Part shown: piece after piece, positions 1-11,113 of the stretch
Numbering within the stretch: position 1 is the stretch's first letter
Layout: each line of letters opens with the position of its first letter
Assembly: GCA_039105265.1 (NCBI GenBank)
Contig: JAPFFF010000003.1
Span: 7,316,001-7,380,000 of the forward strand
Direction of reading: 5' to 3'
DNA length: 64,000 bases
Origin: Tritrichomonas musculus
Lineage: Eukaryota > Parabasalia > Tritrichomonadida > Tritrichomonadidae
Notes under the pieces: generated by a model
The model's input: only the letters and a program-made list of their open reading frames with translations
Database searches by the model: none
Told to the model about the DNA's origin: nothing
Position numbers and translations under genes: made by a program

Positions 1-1372
1 ACCACCACAACGCTGTTTCGCGAGCATTTTTTTAGCTATTCTCCATCACATAAAATCACAAAAAAACTACCACCTAACCGCATCATAAACACACTAAACA
101 CACACCAACATAGTCTCGCGAAACAGAACCACCACCACAACGCTGTTTCGCGAGCATTTTTTTAGCTATTCTCCATCACATAAAATCACAAAAAAACTAC
201 CACCTAACCGCATCATAAACACACTAAACACACACCAACATAGTCTCGCGAAACAGCACCACCACCACAACGCTGTTTCGCGAGCATTTTTTTAGCTATT
301 CTCCATCACATAAAATCACAAAAATACTACCACCTAACCGCATCATAAACACACTAAACACACACCAACAAAGTCTCGCGAAACAGCACCACCACCACAA
401 CGCTGTTTCGCGAGCATTTTTTTAGCTATTCTCCATCACATAAAATCACAAAAAAACTACCACCTAACCGCATCATAAACACACTAAACACACACCAACA
501 TAGTCTCGCGAAACAGCACCACCATCACAACGCTGTTTCGCGAGCATTTTTTTAGCTATTCTCCATCACATAAAATCACAAAAAAACTACCACCTAACCG
601 CATCATAAACACACTAAACACACACCAACAAAGTCTCGCGAAACAGCACCACCACCACAACGCTGTTTCGCGAGCATTTTTTTAGCTATTCTCCATCACA
701 TAAAATCACAAAAAAACTACCACCTAACCGCATCATAAACACACTAAACACACACCAACAAAGTCTCGCGAAACAGCACCACCACCACAACGCTGTTTCG
801 CGAGCATTTTTTTAGCTATTCTCCATCACATAAAATCACAAAAAAACTACCACCTAACCGCATCATAAACACACTAAACACACACCAACAAAGTCTCGCG
901 AAACAGCACCACCACCACAACGCTGTTTCGCGAGCATTTTTTTAGCTATTCTCCATCACATAAAATCACAAAAAAACTACCACCTAACCGCATCATAAAC
1001 ACACTAAACACACACCAACAAAGTCTCGCGAAACAGCACCACCACCACAACGCTGTTTCGCGAGCATTTTTTTAGCTATTCTCCATCACATAAAATCACA
1101 AAAAAACTACCACCTAACCGCATCATAAACACACTAAACACACACCAACAAAGTCTCGCGAAACAGCACCACCACCACAACGCTGTTTCGCGAGCATTTT
1201 TTTTAGCTATTCTCCATCACATAAAATCACAAAAAAACTACCACCTAACCGCATCATAAACACACTAAACACACACCAACAAAGTCTCGCGAAACAGCAC
1301 CACCACCACAACGCTGTTTCGCGAGCATTTTTTTAGCTATTCTCCATCACATAAAATCACAAAAAAACTACC
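1..1372 (+). repeat. Left inverted-end array, 130-bp unit, about 10.5 copies in window
   Basis: The block CGCTGTTTCG recurs at 11, 141, 271, 401 and so on every 130 bases; one late unit has an extra T. Units are nearly identical, differing mainly at a T/A site just before GTCTCGCG. Each unit carries GCTGTTTCGCGAG and, across the unit junction, its reverse complement CTCGCGAAACAGC about 15 bases away, forming a potential hairpin. The unit is much more GC-rich than the surrounding DNA. Confidence 0.97.
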
Positions 1373-1514
1373 ACATAATCTCATTATAAAAATTTAAACA
1401 GACAAAACTAAATACTTTAAAATCATATTACAAAATATTTATATCTATTTTTTACTCCTATTTTGATCTTCCGTTTACAATTTTCTTGTTCCGTTAATTA
1501 TTATTTTTTAATTT

Positions 1515-3866
1515 ATGCTTTTCTATACAACCAATCCTCCTTTATTAACTGATGATATATTTTATACAACGCGCCAAAGAAAATGGATCGAAATATTTCC
1601 ACAAAATCAACCAAAGTTTGATCTCATTGCATTATTAGATTTTGCTGATTCTTTAACTGATAAGTATTTTTGTACCAATTTTGCAACATATTCAAATGTT
1701 ATATCAATAAAAGCAAGACACATTACTTTAAAAGAGCCAAATTCGGAATCTGTAAAAATTACAATTACAGATAATTATACTAATATTCATGTTTATCTCA
1801 AAGATAGCTTTAACCAGTTAAACAGGATAAAAATAAACGATATATATTTTATTTGTTTTCATATGTTATTCCAAGATAAAGAAAATTTTTTATTCTTTAA
1901 TAGCACAAATAATATGAATAAGTATCTTTTATATCCAAATTCAGTTTTATATACGCTAGGGAATTATGTTGCCAAAAAGCCTGTTTCTTCTCCGAAATTC
2001 TTAAAAGTCGCTTTCAATTGCTTTTTATGCATTAAAACTCAAAAACAACAACAAAGTTCAATACCAACGCACAATGATTTATACCAAATGGTTCAGCATT
2101 TACCTGGTTTTGTGTTAATAAAAACCTTAGATAGTAATGATTGCAGATATTTAAATTTAAAATTTTTAAAAAGAAACGGTTCAATATTCACTTACAATAA
2201 CGTTTCAAAAGTTTTAAAAGGTTTAGTTTATATTATGCCTTGGGCAGTTGAAATTGTTAGACAAATGCATTTTTTAGAAATAGACGCTTCTTTTAAAGCA
2301 ATCCGCCCTTATAATTATTGTATATTTCATTGTGTTATTTATAATAGTTCTATTCCATTTGCGCTTTCAATTTATCCTACAGAAAAAACACAACTTTATG
2401 AACTACTTTTTGATGGACTGTCTCATTTTAAAATAGATTCTGGATCATTTGAAAAAAAACACGTTCTTTCAGATATGGGTGATGCCATAATATCCTTTTC
2501 TAAAAAACATTTTATGCAAAATCATTTTTGTCACCGCCATTTAATTGAAGCTTTTGGAGCCAATTCTGGTTTTGGATTTTGGGTCAGAAAAATTCTGAAA
2601 TGTAAAACTAAAATTGAATTTTTACAAATTCGTGAAGAAATTTTGGCAGAAATTTATGCATATAAAGAAAAAGTTGAACTTTTAGAATTAAATCAGAAAA
2701 TTCTTGACAAAATTAATGAAAAATTGTGTAATATAGAAATAATGTTAACTTTACCAGAAGAAATTGAAAATGAAAAAAACACTCATAACGAAAAAATTAT
2801 TCAAAGTAAATATTTTTTACCAAAGTGGGCAAATTGGTACAGACGTGCATATCATATTCCCAGGTGTTCCAACCATTCGGAAGGAGCACATGGGAATATT
2901 AACCAAACCCTCAACAAACATGGAACTTTCTCCATTAAATCAGGCATAAAAAGTATAACAGATTATATTTTTAGTTATTTAAAAAATAGAGAAGAATCAT
3001 TCAGAAGTTTATTTAACAAAAAGCATTCAAAAATTCGTGAAAAAATAAGAGAAATTTTGAAAAAAAAAGACGATCAATATTTACAATTCTCTCAAAAAAA
3101 TTGTGATTGTGAAGATGATATTTATAACTTGTCTATATATGGCGTTAAGTTTCCATGTATTCATACAGTTTTGCACAAGTTAATTTTCAATGATTTTTTC
3201 CAAAATGTTATTTTAAAAACAGATATTGATTTTTATGAATTGTTTTTATTATCTTTCAAATTTTGCCCAAATTCATTTTATGAAGGTCAAAAATATGATT
3301 CAAATATTGACCTTTTAGTTCAAAAAATTTGTTCATTTTTTTGTACTCAATATCCATTTTATCAGAATGATGAAATGATACCAATAATATCGCAGTTATC
3401 AAAAGAATTTCTTCAATGTTTTAGATATGAATTGCCTCCTTTTATCAAGATTGATTTTGATAACTATAAAAAAAACTACACATCAGTCATTGATGATGAC
3501 GACGAAGTAAAAAAAATAATATTTAATAAGAAAAACTGCAAATATGCGTTCAATCAATCGAAAGAAAAAGAAGATAATAAAGAAATAAATTTCTGGTTTA
3601 GTGAAACAGATGATGAAATCGATAAATTAATAAAAGAAAAATATTTTCAAGTAAAACATGAAATCCGTTTAGTGTATCCAAAGCTAGGAGAAGATATTGA
3701 TTCATTGTGTTTTTACAATTATATGGAACACATTAAAAAAGTCATATATACAAAAGAAGATATAGAAAAAAATGATCTAAATATTTTAGCAGTACTAGCA
3801 ACTTTTAAAATTGAATGCTGGATTTCTGCAGATAATATAGCAGGTGAAAATAGATTTTTTGGCTAA
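1515..3866 (+). CDS. MULE transposase
   Basis: The 783-residue product is read as the transposase that cuts and joins this element. The core shows the MULE DDE layout: D257 in FLEIDASFKA, D320 in VLSDMGDAI, a C-x-x-H type motif FCHRHLIEAFG at 338-347, and E456 in CSNHSEGAHG. A long helical insertion (about 360-440) lies between the second D and the E, as is usual for MULEs. The N-terminal 240 residues have no zinc finger I recognise, and the C-terminus is charged. The frame is uninterrupted and begins at the only nearby ATG. It lies exactly between the two inverted arrays. TAAA overlaps the stop, as expected for a trichomonad poly(A) signal. Family assignment is strong; activity is inferred only from intactness. 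Confidence 0.85.
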   Translation: MLFYTTNPPLLTDDIFYTTRQRKWIEIFPQNQPKFDLIALLDFADSLTDKYFCTNFATYSNVISIKARHITLKEPNSESVKITITDNYTNIHVYLKDSFNQLNRIKINDIYFICFHMLFQDKENFLFFNSTNNMNKYLLYPNSVLYTLGNYVAKKPVSSPKFLKVAFNCFLCIKTQKQQQSSIPTHNDLYQMVQHLPGFVLIKTLDSNDCRYLNLKFLKRNGSIFTYNNVSKVLKGLVYIMPWAVEIVRQMHFLEIDASFKAIRPYNYCIFHCVIYNSSIPFALSIYPTEKTQLYELLFDGLSHFKIDSGSFEKKHVLSDMGDAIISFSKKHFMQNHFCHRHLIEAFGANSGFGFWVRKILKCKTKIEFLQIREEILAEIYAYKEKVELLELNQKILDKINEKLCNIEIMLTLPEEIENEKNTHNEKIIQSKYFLPKWANWYRRAYHIPRCSNHSEGAHGNINQTLNKHGTFSIKSGIKSITDYIFSYLKNREESFRSLFNKKHSKIREKIREILKKKDDQYLQFSQKNCDCEDDIYNLSIYGVKFPCIHTVLHKLIFNDFFQNVILKTDIDFYELFLLSFKFCPNSFYEGQKYDSNIDLLVQKICSFFCTQYPFYQNDEMIPIISQLSKEFLQCFRYELPPFIKIDFDNYKKNYTSVIDDDDEVKKIIFNKKNCKYAFNQSKEKEDNKEINFWFSETDDEIDKLIKEKYFQVKHEIRLVYPKLGEDIDSLCFYNYMEHIKKVIYTKEDIEKNDLNILAVLATFKIECWISADNIAGENRFFG

Positions 3867-4009
3867 AAAAAGAAAAATGATATTATTAAATAAAAAAATA
3901 TTTTTTAAAATAAATTAAATAAGAGTATTTTTATAATATGTTAAGTTTATTTTTTAAGTTATGTTTGTCTAATTCTTCTTAGATATTAATATTGGAAAGT
4001 TTTTGTGAT

Positions 4010-7000
4010 TTATATGTGATGGAGAATAGCTGAAAAATGCTCGCGAAACAGCGTTGTGGTGATGGTGCTGTTTCGCGAGACTTTGTTGGTGTGTGTTTAG
4101 TGTGTTTATGATGCGGTTAGGTGGTAGTTTTTTTGTGATTTTATGTGATGGAGAATAGCTAAAAAAATGCTCGCGAAACAGCGTTGTGGTGGTGGTGCTG
4201 TTTCGCGAGACTTTGTTGGTGTGTGTTTAGTGTGTTTATGATGCGGTTAGGTGGTAGTATTTTTGTGATTTTATGTGATGGAGAATAGCTAAAAAAAATG
4301 CTCGCGAAACAGCGTTGTGGTGATGGTGCTGTTTCGCGAGACTTTGTTGGTGTGTGTTTAGTGTGTTTATGATGCGGTTAGGTGGTAGTTTTTTTGTGAT
4401 TTTATGTGATGGAGAATAGCTAAAAAAATGCTCGCGAAACAGCGTTGTGGTGGTGGTGCTGTTTCGCGAGACTTTGTTGGTGTGTGTTTAGTGTGTTTAT
4501 GATGCGGTTAGGTGGTAGTATTTTTGTGATTTTATGTGATGGAGAATAGCTAAAAAAATGCTCGCGAAACAGCGTTGTGGTGGTGGTGCTGTTTCGCGAG
4601 ACTATGTTGGTGTGTGTTTAGTGTGTTTATGATGCGGTTAGGTGGTAGTATTTTTGTGATTTTATGTGATGGAGAATAGCTAAAAAAATGCTCGCGAAAC
4701 AGCGTTGTGGTGGTGGTGCTGTTTCGCGAGACTTTGTTGGTGTGTGTTTAGTGTGTTTATGATGCGGTTAGGTGGTAGTTTTTTTGTGATTTTATGTGAT
4801 GGAGAATAGCTAAAAAAATGCTCGCGAAACAGCGTTGTGGTGGTGGTGCTGTTTCGCGAGACTTTGTTGGTGTGTGTTTAGTGTGTTTATGATGCGGTTA
4901 GGTGGTAGTTTTTTTGTGATTTTATGTGATGGAGAATAGCTAAAAAAATGCTCGCGAAACAGCGTTGTGGTGGTGGTGCTGTTTCGCGAGACTTTGTTGG
5001 TGTGTGTTTAGTGTGTTTATGATGCGGTTAGGTGGTAGTTTTTTTGTGATTTTATGTGATGGAGAATAGCTAAAAAAATGCTCGCGAAACAGCGTTGTGG
5101 TGGTGGTGCTGTTTCGCGAGACTTTGTTGGTGTGTGTTTAGTGTGTTTATGATGCGGTTAGGTGGTAGTTTTTTTGTGATTTTATGTGATGGAGAATAGC
5201 TAAAAAAATGCTCGCGAAACAGCGTTGTGGTGGTGGTGCTGTTTCGCGAGACTTTGTTGGTGTGTGTTTAGTGTGTTTATGATGCGGTTAGGTGGTAGTT
5301 TTTTTGTGATTTTATGTGATGGAGAATAGCTAAAAAAATGCTCGCGAAACAGCGTTGTGGTGGTGGTGCTGTTTCGCGAGACTATGTTGGTGTGTGTTTA
5401 GTGTGTTTATGATGCGGTTAGGTGGTAGTTTTTTTGTGATTTTATGTGATGGAGAATAGCTAAAAAAATGCTCGCGAAACAGCGTTGTGGTGGTGGTGCT
5501 GTTTCGCGAGACTATGTTGGTGTGTGTTTAGTGTGTTTATGATGCGGTTAGGTGGTAGTTTTTTTGTGATTTTATGTGATGGAGAATAGCTAAAAAAATG
5601 CTCGCGAAACAGCGTTGTGGTGGTGGTGCTGTTTCGCGAGACTTTGTTGGTGTGTGTTTAGTGTGTTTATGATGCGGTTAGGTGGTAGTTTTTTTGTGAT
5701 TTTATGTGATGGAGAATAGCTAAAAAAATGCTCGCGAAACAGCGTTGTGGTGGTGGTGCTGTTTCGCGAGACTTTGTTGGTGTGTGTTTAGTGTGTTTAT
5801 GATGCGGTTAGGTGGTAGTTTTTTTGTGATTTTATGTGATGGAGAATAGCTAAAAAAATGCTCGCGAAACAGCGTTGTGGTGGTGGTGCTGTTTCGCGAG
5901 ACTATGTTGGTGTGTGTTTAGTGTGTTTATGATGCGGTTAGGTGGTAGTTTTTTTGTGATTTTATGTGATGGAGAATAGCTAAAAAAATGCTCGCGAAAC
6001 AGCGTTGTGGTGGTGGTGCTGTTTCGCGAGACTATGTTGGTGTGTGTTTAGTGTGTTTATGATGCGGTTAGGTGGTAGTTTTTTTGTGATTTTATGTGAT
6101 GGAGAATAGCTAAAAAAATGCTCGCGAAACAGCGTTGTGGTGGTGGTGCTGTTTCGCGAGACTTTGTTGGTGTGTGTTTAGTGTGTTTATGATGCGGTTA
6201 GGTGGTAGTTTTTTTGTGATTTTATGTGATGGAGAATAGCTAAAAAAATGCTCGCGAAACAGCGTTGTGGTGGTGGTGCTGTTTCGCGAGACTTTGTTGG
6301 TGTGTGTTTAGTGTGTTTATGATGCGGTTAGGTGGTAGTATTTTTGTGATTTTATGTGATGGAGAATAGCTAAAAAAATGCTCGCGAAACAGCGTTGTGG
6401 TGGTGGTGCTGTTTCGCGAGACTATGTTGGTGTGTGTTTAGTGTGTTTATGATGCGGTTAGGTGGTAGTTTTTTTGTGATTTTATGTGATGGAGAATAGC
6501 TAAAAAAATGCTCGCGAAACAGCGTTGTGGTGGTGGTGCTGTTTCGCGAGACTTTGTTGGTGTGTGTTTAGTGTGTTTATGATGCGGTTAGGTGGTAGTT
6601 TTTTTGTGATTTTATGTGATGGAGAATAGCTAAAAAAATGCTCGCGAAACAGCGTTGTGGTGGTGGTGCTGTTTCGCGAGACTTTGTTGGTGTGTGTTTA
6701 GTGTGTTTATGATGCGGTTAGGTGGTAGTTTTTTTGTGATTTTATGTGATGGAGAATAGCTAAAAAAATGCTCGCGAAACAGCGTTGTGGTGGTGGTGCT
6801 GTTTCGCGAGACTATGTTGGTGTGTGTTTAGTGTGTTTATGATGCGGTTAGGTGGTAGTTTTTTTGTGATTTTATGTGATGGAGAATAGCTAAAAAAATG
6901 CTCGCGAAACAGCGTTGTGGTGGTGGTGCTGTTTCGCGAGACTATGTTGGTGTGTGTTTAGTGTGTTTATGATGCGGTTAGGTGGTAGTTTTTTTGTGAT

Positions 7001-7383
7001 TTTATGTGATGGAGAATAGCTAAAAAAATGCTCGCGAAACAGCGTTGTGGTGGTGGTGCTGTTTCGCGAGACTTTGTTGGTGTGTGTTTAGTGTGTTTAT
7101 GATGCGGTTAGGTGGTAGTTTTTTTGTGATTTTATGTGATGGAGAATAGCTAAAAAAATGCTCGCGAAACAGCGTTGTGGTGGTGGTGCTGTTTCGCGAG
7201 ACTTTGTTGGTGTGTGTTTAGTGTGTTTATGATGCGGTTAGGTGGTAGTTTTTTTGTGATTTTATGTGATGGAGAATAGCTAAAAAAATGCTCGCGAAAC
7301 AGCGTTGTGGTGGTGGTGCTGTTTCGCGAGACTATGTTGGTGTGTGTTTAGTGTGTTTATGATGCGGTTAGGTGGTAGTTTTT
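4010..7383 (-). repeat. Right inverted-end array, 130-bp unit, about 26 copies
   Basis: This is the reverse complement of the unit at 1-1372. CTCGCGAAACAGC and GCTGTTTCGCGAG pairs recur every 130 bases from about 4040 to 7330. The first unit is slightly diverged and the last is cut at GTGGTAGTTT. Two sites vary between units: GAGACT(T/A)TGTTGG and GGTAGT(T/A)TTTTTGTG. From about 5380 outward the first site follows a mostly four-unit pattern (A A T T), a higher-order repeat of about 520 bp. Confidence 0.97.
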
Positions 7384-7598
7384 GCTGAATTATTAAAACA
7401 GTATGTAAAAAATTTTTGGACTTTTTCGATAAAATGTTTTTTTATCAAAAAGTTTTAGCAACCAAATAACTATACAAAAAGTGAAATACCATTTTTGAAT
7501 ACTTTTTCCAATCGCCTGAGAATAAGAAGATAGAATAAAACTTTTTCAATTATTTATTTACACCAATTCAATATAAACTTATAAAATTTAAATTTATA

Positions 7599-7985
7599 AT
7601 GAATCAAACAGTTTCATTAATTGTCCTTGCTGTTTGTGCAGCTGTTTGTATTGCCTTATATTGTGGAGGATGTGCAATAGAAAAGAACTGGTATCCAATG
7701 TTCGTTGTAATTCCATGCGTTCTTGCTGTTGTTTTTGCTTACTTATTTATTGCAACAGGCGAAGGTGGATTAGAAGGTGGATGGTTTTCAAAAGATACAT
7801 GGCTTTTCTTTTGCGTTTGCTGTATTGTTTCAGTTATTGGCTTACCGCTTGTACTATATCATTGTCATATAATTGGGTGGAAAGGGCTGGTTATGCAGCT
7901 TTGTGGCGACCTAGTAATGGTTATTGGATTCGTACTCTATCTTTATCTTTCCAAAAAGTCTTCAGGAATTGGATATATGTATTAA
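7599..7985 (+). CDS. Vps55/LEPROT-family endosomal membrane protein
   Basis: A 128-residue protein with four hydrophobic segments (about 4-22, 33-52, 66-88, 97-117). It matches the family by recall: GGCAIEKNWYPMFVV after the first segment resembles the GCAL...YWP(L/M)FV signature of LEPROT/Vps55, and VSVIGLPLVLYHCHIIGW resembles the family's VSAFGFPVILARVAVIKW. Family length is about 120-140 residues, so the gene is full length. Vps55 acts with Vps68 in late-endosome to vacuole trafficking in yeast, and LEPROT controls receptor sorting; the same role here is inferred. Four ACTTTTT/AAAAAGT motifs lie within 7445-7547, just upstream. The gene starts about 215 bp beyond the MULE's right end. Confidence 0.75.
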   Translation: MNQTVSLIVLAVCAAVCIALYCGGCAIEKNWYPMFVVIPCVLAVVFAYLFIATGEGGLEGGWFSKDTWLFFCVCCIVSVIGLPLVLYHCHIIGWKGLVMQLCGDLVMVIGFVLYLYLSKKSSGIGYMY

Positions 7986-8775
7986 TTATTTATACAATCA
8001 ACATTATTAAAAAAACAGTCTTTTTTTTTTTTTTTTTTTCTCGTCTAGTCTTTTTGGTAGCTTATATATTAATATATTTCTTTGTTTCTAATTAGTATGT
8101 TTTAATAATATGAAATTGATATTTTCAATTTGATACTTTATCTTTTAGATGAATTATGTTCATATACTTAACTTCATGACTTTTATTATATCTAATAAGA
8201 TTTATTTAAATTAAGCAACTATTTTAAAGAGGAATTCTTTATAGCACATGAAACTTTTTCAGAAGAAAATAATCGTCCATTTTTTCTAGATTTATTTTTC
8301 CTAGAAAAGATTAAAAGTTCCTTGTATTTTTTATTGATTTCTTAATTTATGCCATTTAGAGAATATGTTAAACGCGAAATAATCGAAAATTTTCAAAAAA
8401 GAGATTATTATTTGATTAATATTTATTCTTAAAAATGGTTGATTTAGATAATCAAATGGCTTTATGGGCTTCCTACATTGTTATAATTTAGGATTTAATG
8501 GTTAAAATCAGTATTAAATAAGAAAACAAATATTTTTAAATTATTTTTAAGGAATAAAAAAAGCATGAATAGGGGGTCATGCTATTTTGTTTAAAAATTA
8601 TTAATTTTAATTTCTCAAAAAGTTTATTTAGACCATACATACATACAAAAAGTTCTCTGTGCTTCAGCACTGTGCTAAAAAATTACACCCTATTTTAAAA
8701 GAAGATTCTATGGCTAAATAATATTTGAATTTTTTTTAGTTTTTTGTTGCCGAATATTCTTTGAAATTATAATAG
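7986..8775. other. AT-rich spacer
   Basis: No gene is seen. It contains a long T run (about 8022-8040), two AAAAAGT motifs at about 8617-8655 and a small GTGCTTCAGCAC hairpin near 8660, all upstream of the next gene. Confidence 0.6.
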
Positions 8776-10011
8776 ATGGAAATCATAATCCAAAGGCGTC
8801 AGGTTGCAGAAAGAAAAGAAAAATTAGATCAACTTACAAATTCTGTTAAGGCAACTGAAGATCTTATATTCGATCTGATGAAAGAAACTACTCCAATAAC
8901 GGTCTATACAGAAAAAAACTACATGCGATTAAAAGACGAAGATAGTAAAATTCGTGAAATTCTTTCGATTAGTGACCCAAAAGCTGATATCTGCCAGGAA
9001 TTCAATAATGTAGTCAAAAGAAGAATGCGTGAAATCAAAAAAAGGAACGCTCAAGCTGAAGAGCTAAAGCATAAACTTGATAGTATAAAATGTGAAATGG
9101 AAAATACTGGTTTAAAGCCTCAACAATTTAAGCATTCAGATACAAGAAGATATATTAAAGGGACCTTAAATAAATATATGATTGAAATCAGAGGGTTGAA
9201 AGAATTTATTAATGATTCAAAAACAAATTTCTCAAAATGCATTGAAGATATGAGAAAACAATTTAAAAGTCAATTTATAAACAAAAAACAAACTGAAATA
9301 GAAATTGTTAATAAAATGGATGAATATAATTCAAATTTGGCTGATCAACTCGAAGAATTAGAAAAGCAGAGAGATGACTTATCTAAGGAATTATCCAACC
9401 TGAAAAATAATCCGCAAACGAAAAAGCCAATTCAAACTAAATATGACCCTGAACAAAAGATACAGAATTTTAAAGATATACTTATTCGTAGAAAATGGAA
9501 ACTCCAAAATATTTACGATCAAATCAAAAAATTCAAATTCAAGTTCAATCTTCTTTCTGATATTAATCTCAAAATTGATGATATTGAAGCTCGTATTGAC
9601 TCTATTATCAAAAAAATTAAACAAGGTGAAGCTATTATCAGAAAAAATCGAAAAAGAAAAGAAAAAAAGTTACTCAAAAAAAGAGAATTAAACGCCCAAA
9701 TGAACTTTCTTTCTTTAATGAGAGTCGGTAGGCTCGGAATGACTGTTCAAAAGATCGCAAAAAATATGGAACCATGGTATGAGAATCAAACAAAGCAACT
9801 GAAAGCAAAAATGAAAGAAAAATCAGAGCCAAAGATTGACATTAATGGGAAACAGATGACTGCTTCAGAATTAAGAAAAGAAATAATGAGAATAGAAAAG
9901 ATTAATGCGGAAGAGAGCTATAAAAACGAAATAGAAATTAGAAAATTGGAGCAAGAGCAAGAAAATTACATTAAATTAACGCAAGAAATATATTCTCATA
10001 ATAAATCTTGA
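8776..10011 (+). CDS. Coiled-coil protein of unknown function
   Basis: A 411-residue, highly charged, Lys/Glu-rich protein with no signal peptide or membrane segment. Heptad-like stretches run through about 5-60, 85-115, 165-215 and 265-310. A short non-coil block, MNFLSLMRVGRLGMTVQKIA at about 311-330, followed by EPWYENQTKQ, is the only part that looks like a specific interaction region. The C-terminus (about 350-411) is again coiled coil. It begins at the first ATG of the frame, with no in-frame extension. I do not recognise the family; a cytoskeletal or flagellar structural role would be a guess from composition alone. Confidence 0.75.
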   Translation: MEIIIQRRQVAERKEKLDQLTNSVKATEDLIFDLMKETTPITVYTEKNYMRLKDEDSKIREILSISDPKADICQEFNNVVKRRMREIKKRNAQAEELKHKLDSIKCEMENTGLKPQQFKHSDTRRYIKGTLNKYMIEIRGLKEFINDSKTNFSKCIEDMRKQFKSQFINKKQTEIEIVNKMDEYNSNLADQLEELEKQRDDLSKELSNLKNNPQTKKPIQTKYDPEQKIQNFKDILIRRKWKLQNIYDQIKKFKFKFNLLSDINLKIDDIEARIDSIIKKIKQGEAIIRKNRKRKEKKLLKKRELNAQMNFLSLMRVGRLGMTVQKIAKNMEPWYENQTKQLKAKMKEKSEPKIDINGKQMTASELRKEIMRIEKINAEESYKNEIEIRKLEQEQENYIKLTQEIYSHNKS

Positions 10012-10303
10012 TTAATTAATAATATCTTTCCCTTTGTGAAATATCAACAAATCCAAACTTCAAACAACAACAGAAGTAATGAATCAAGTTTTCCTCAAAT
10101 TAACCAATTTATGCATTTTTTTTTTTTTTTTTTGATTGTCAATTAATTTAGCAATAAAAAGCAAGTAATTTTTTTTCCATTTAATATCTGATTTGCTTTT
10201 ATTTAATGAAGGAGAAAATATTTAATCAATAAAATAAAAGTTAATGTGTAATAATTATTGAGTACATCATTAATTTTGTTTTCTGTTTGTAGAAGTATAA
10301 TTT

Positions 10304-10876
10304 TTATTGGGTTGCTTCAGCTTCTTTTTTTGGCTGAAGTTCCTTCAAGAATTGAACAACTTTCAAGTTGTGGTTCTGCATTCTTTGAACTCTTTCAGCA
10401 GCAGCATTTTCTGTTTCTGGATATAAACCGCGCGAAGACATATCTTCAATGATTTTACCTACCTGATCTTCAAGATCCATTAATCCAAATAAAGAGACCT
10501 CTATTTGACCTTTGGATGCAGCTTGCGAACAAATAAGGGTAAGAGTTTTCTGCAAATTTACGAGAATTGTTTTTAAAACATCGCCAGCACCCTTCTTTGA
10601 TGAGTTATTATTATTTGATGATAATAATTCGAGTAAAATATCTTGTGTTTGTTTTAACTGGTCATCAACTTCTTTCAATTCTTCGTCAGCTTCATTTAAA
10701 TTTTTTTGGATGCTATCTAAATCAGGAATCGAGACAGATAAATCGTCAATGATGATGTTTTGAGCTTTGGAGATTAGGTCAAGTTGTTGATTTAAATCAG
10801 CAGCTTTTTGAAAACGGTTTTTAGCTTCAGTTGGGAGAAGCATAAGGCCTTGAATTGCGTTTTGAGCTTGATCCAT
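10304..10876 (-). CDS. Helical coiled-coil protein, unknown (190 aa)
   Basis: A compact acidic protein. Residues 5-90 are helical with heptads (EADEELKEVDDQLKQTQDIL). A low-complexity SSNNNNSSKKG linker lies near 86-96, followed by a second helical part (100-190) with MDLEDQVGKIIEDMSSRGLY and a Lys/Glu-rich end. The two-helical-block layout recalls small Mediator subunits, but no signature is firm enough to name one. There is no signal or membrane segment. It is convergent with the coiled-coil gene on its left (8776-10011), with a 290-bp gap containing a T run. The start is the only ATG near the head of the frame. Confidence 0.7.
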   Translation of the reverse strand: MDQAQNAIQGLMLLPTEAKNRFQKAADLNQQLDLISKAQNIIIDDLSVSIPDLDSIQKNLNEADEELKEVDDQLKQTQDILLELLSSNNNNSSKKGAGDVLKTILVNLQKTLTLICSQAASKGQIEVSLFGLMDLEDQVGKIIEDMSSRGLYPETENAAAERVQRMQNHNLKVVQFLKELQPKKEAEATQ

Positions 10877-11085
10877 TTAAATCTAAGTTAAAAAAAAATT
10901 TTAATTTTTGAAAGAATTAATAAACGGGCAGGAAAAAACTCTGTAGAGTTTTTTTTAAAAAAAAAAAAAATGAAAATTAAAAAAACACTGCTAATAGAAA
11001 AAAATAAAAAGTTATTTTTAAGTTTTCATATATTTTTTTGATAAAAAGCTTGTAAAAGTAGACTTGTTATTTTGAGAATCTACTA

Positions 11086-11113
11086 CACCCGGGTCTCTAC
11101 AATTTGTAACTTT
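11086..11113 (+). repeat. Left terminal inverted repeat of the pogo-type element
   Basis: 28 bp; pairs with 13845-13872 with one mismatch (G/A at the seventh base). Confidence 0.9.

Larger units (their letters stand above)
1..7383 (+). mobile_element. MULE DNA transposon with tandem-array inverted ends (left end outside window)
   Basis: A transposase gene (1515-3866) is flanked by arrays of the same 130-bp unit in opposite orientation: 1-1372 on the left, and 4010-7383 on the right as the reverse complement. The arrays are therefore the terminal inverted repeats. This is the layout of Foldback elements, whose long inverted ends are made of tandem repeats and whose autonomous NOF partners encode a MULE-type transposase (established knowledge). 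The right end stops abruptly at about 7383, where the unit runs into AT-rich unique DNA. The left end is not in the window, so the target duplication cannot be tested. Short unique segments (1373-1514 and 3867-4009) separate the arrays from the gene. Confidence 0.85.

Noticed and set aside
1-1372. CRISPR-like array or centromeric satellite
   Set aside because: Units are contiguous without spacers, and an inverted copy lies beyond a transposase gene, so they are transposon ends.
7634-8095. 153-codon frame overlapping the Vps55-like gene
   Set aside because: It is out of frame with a clear membrane-protein family match and runs through a poly-T tract.
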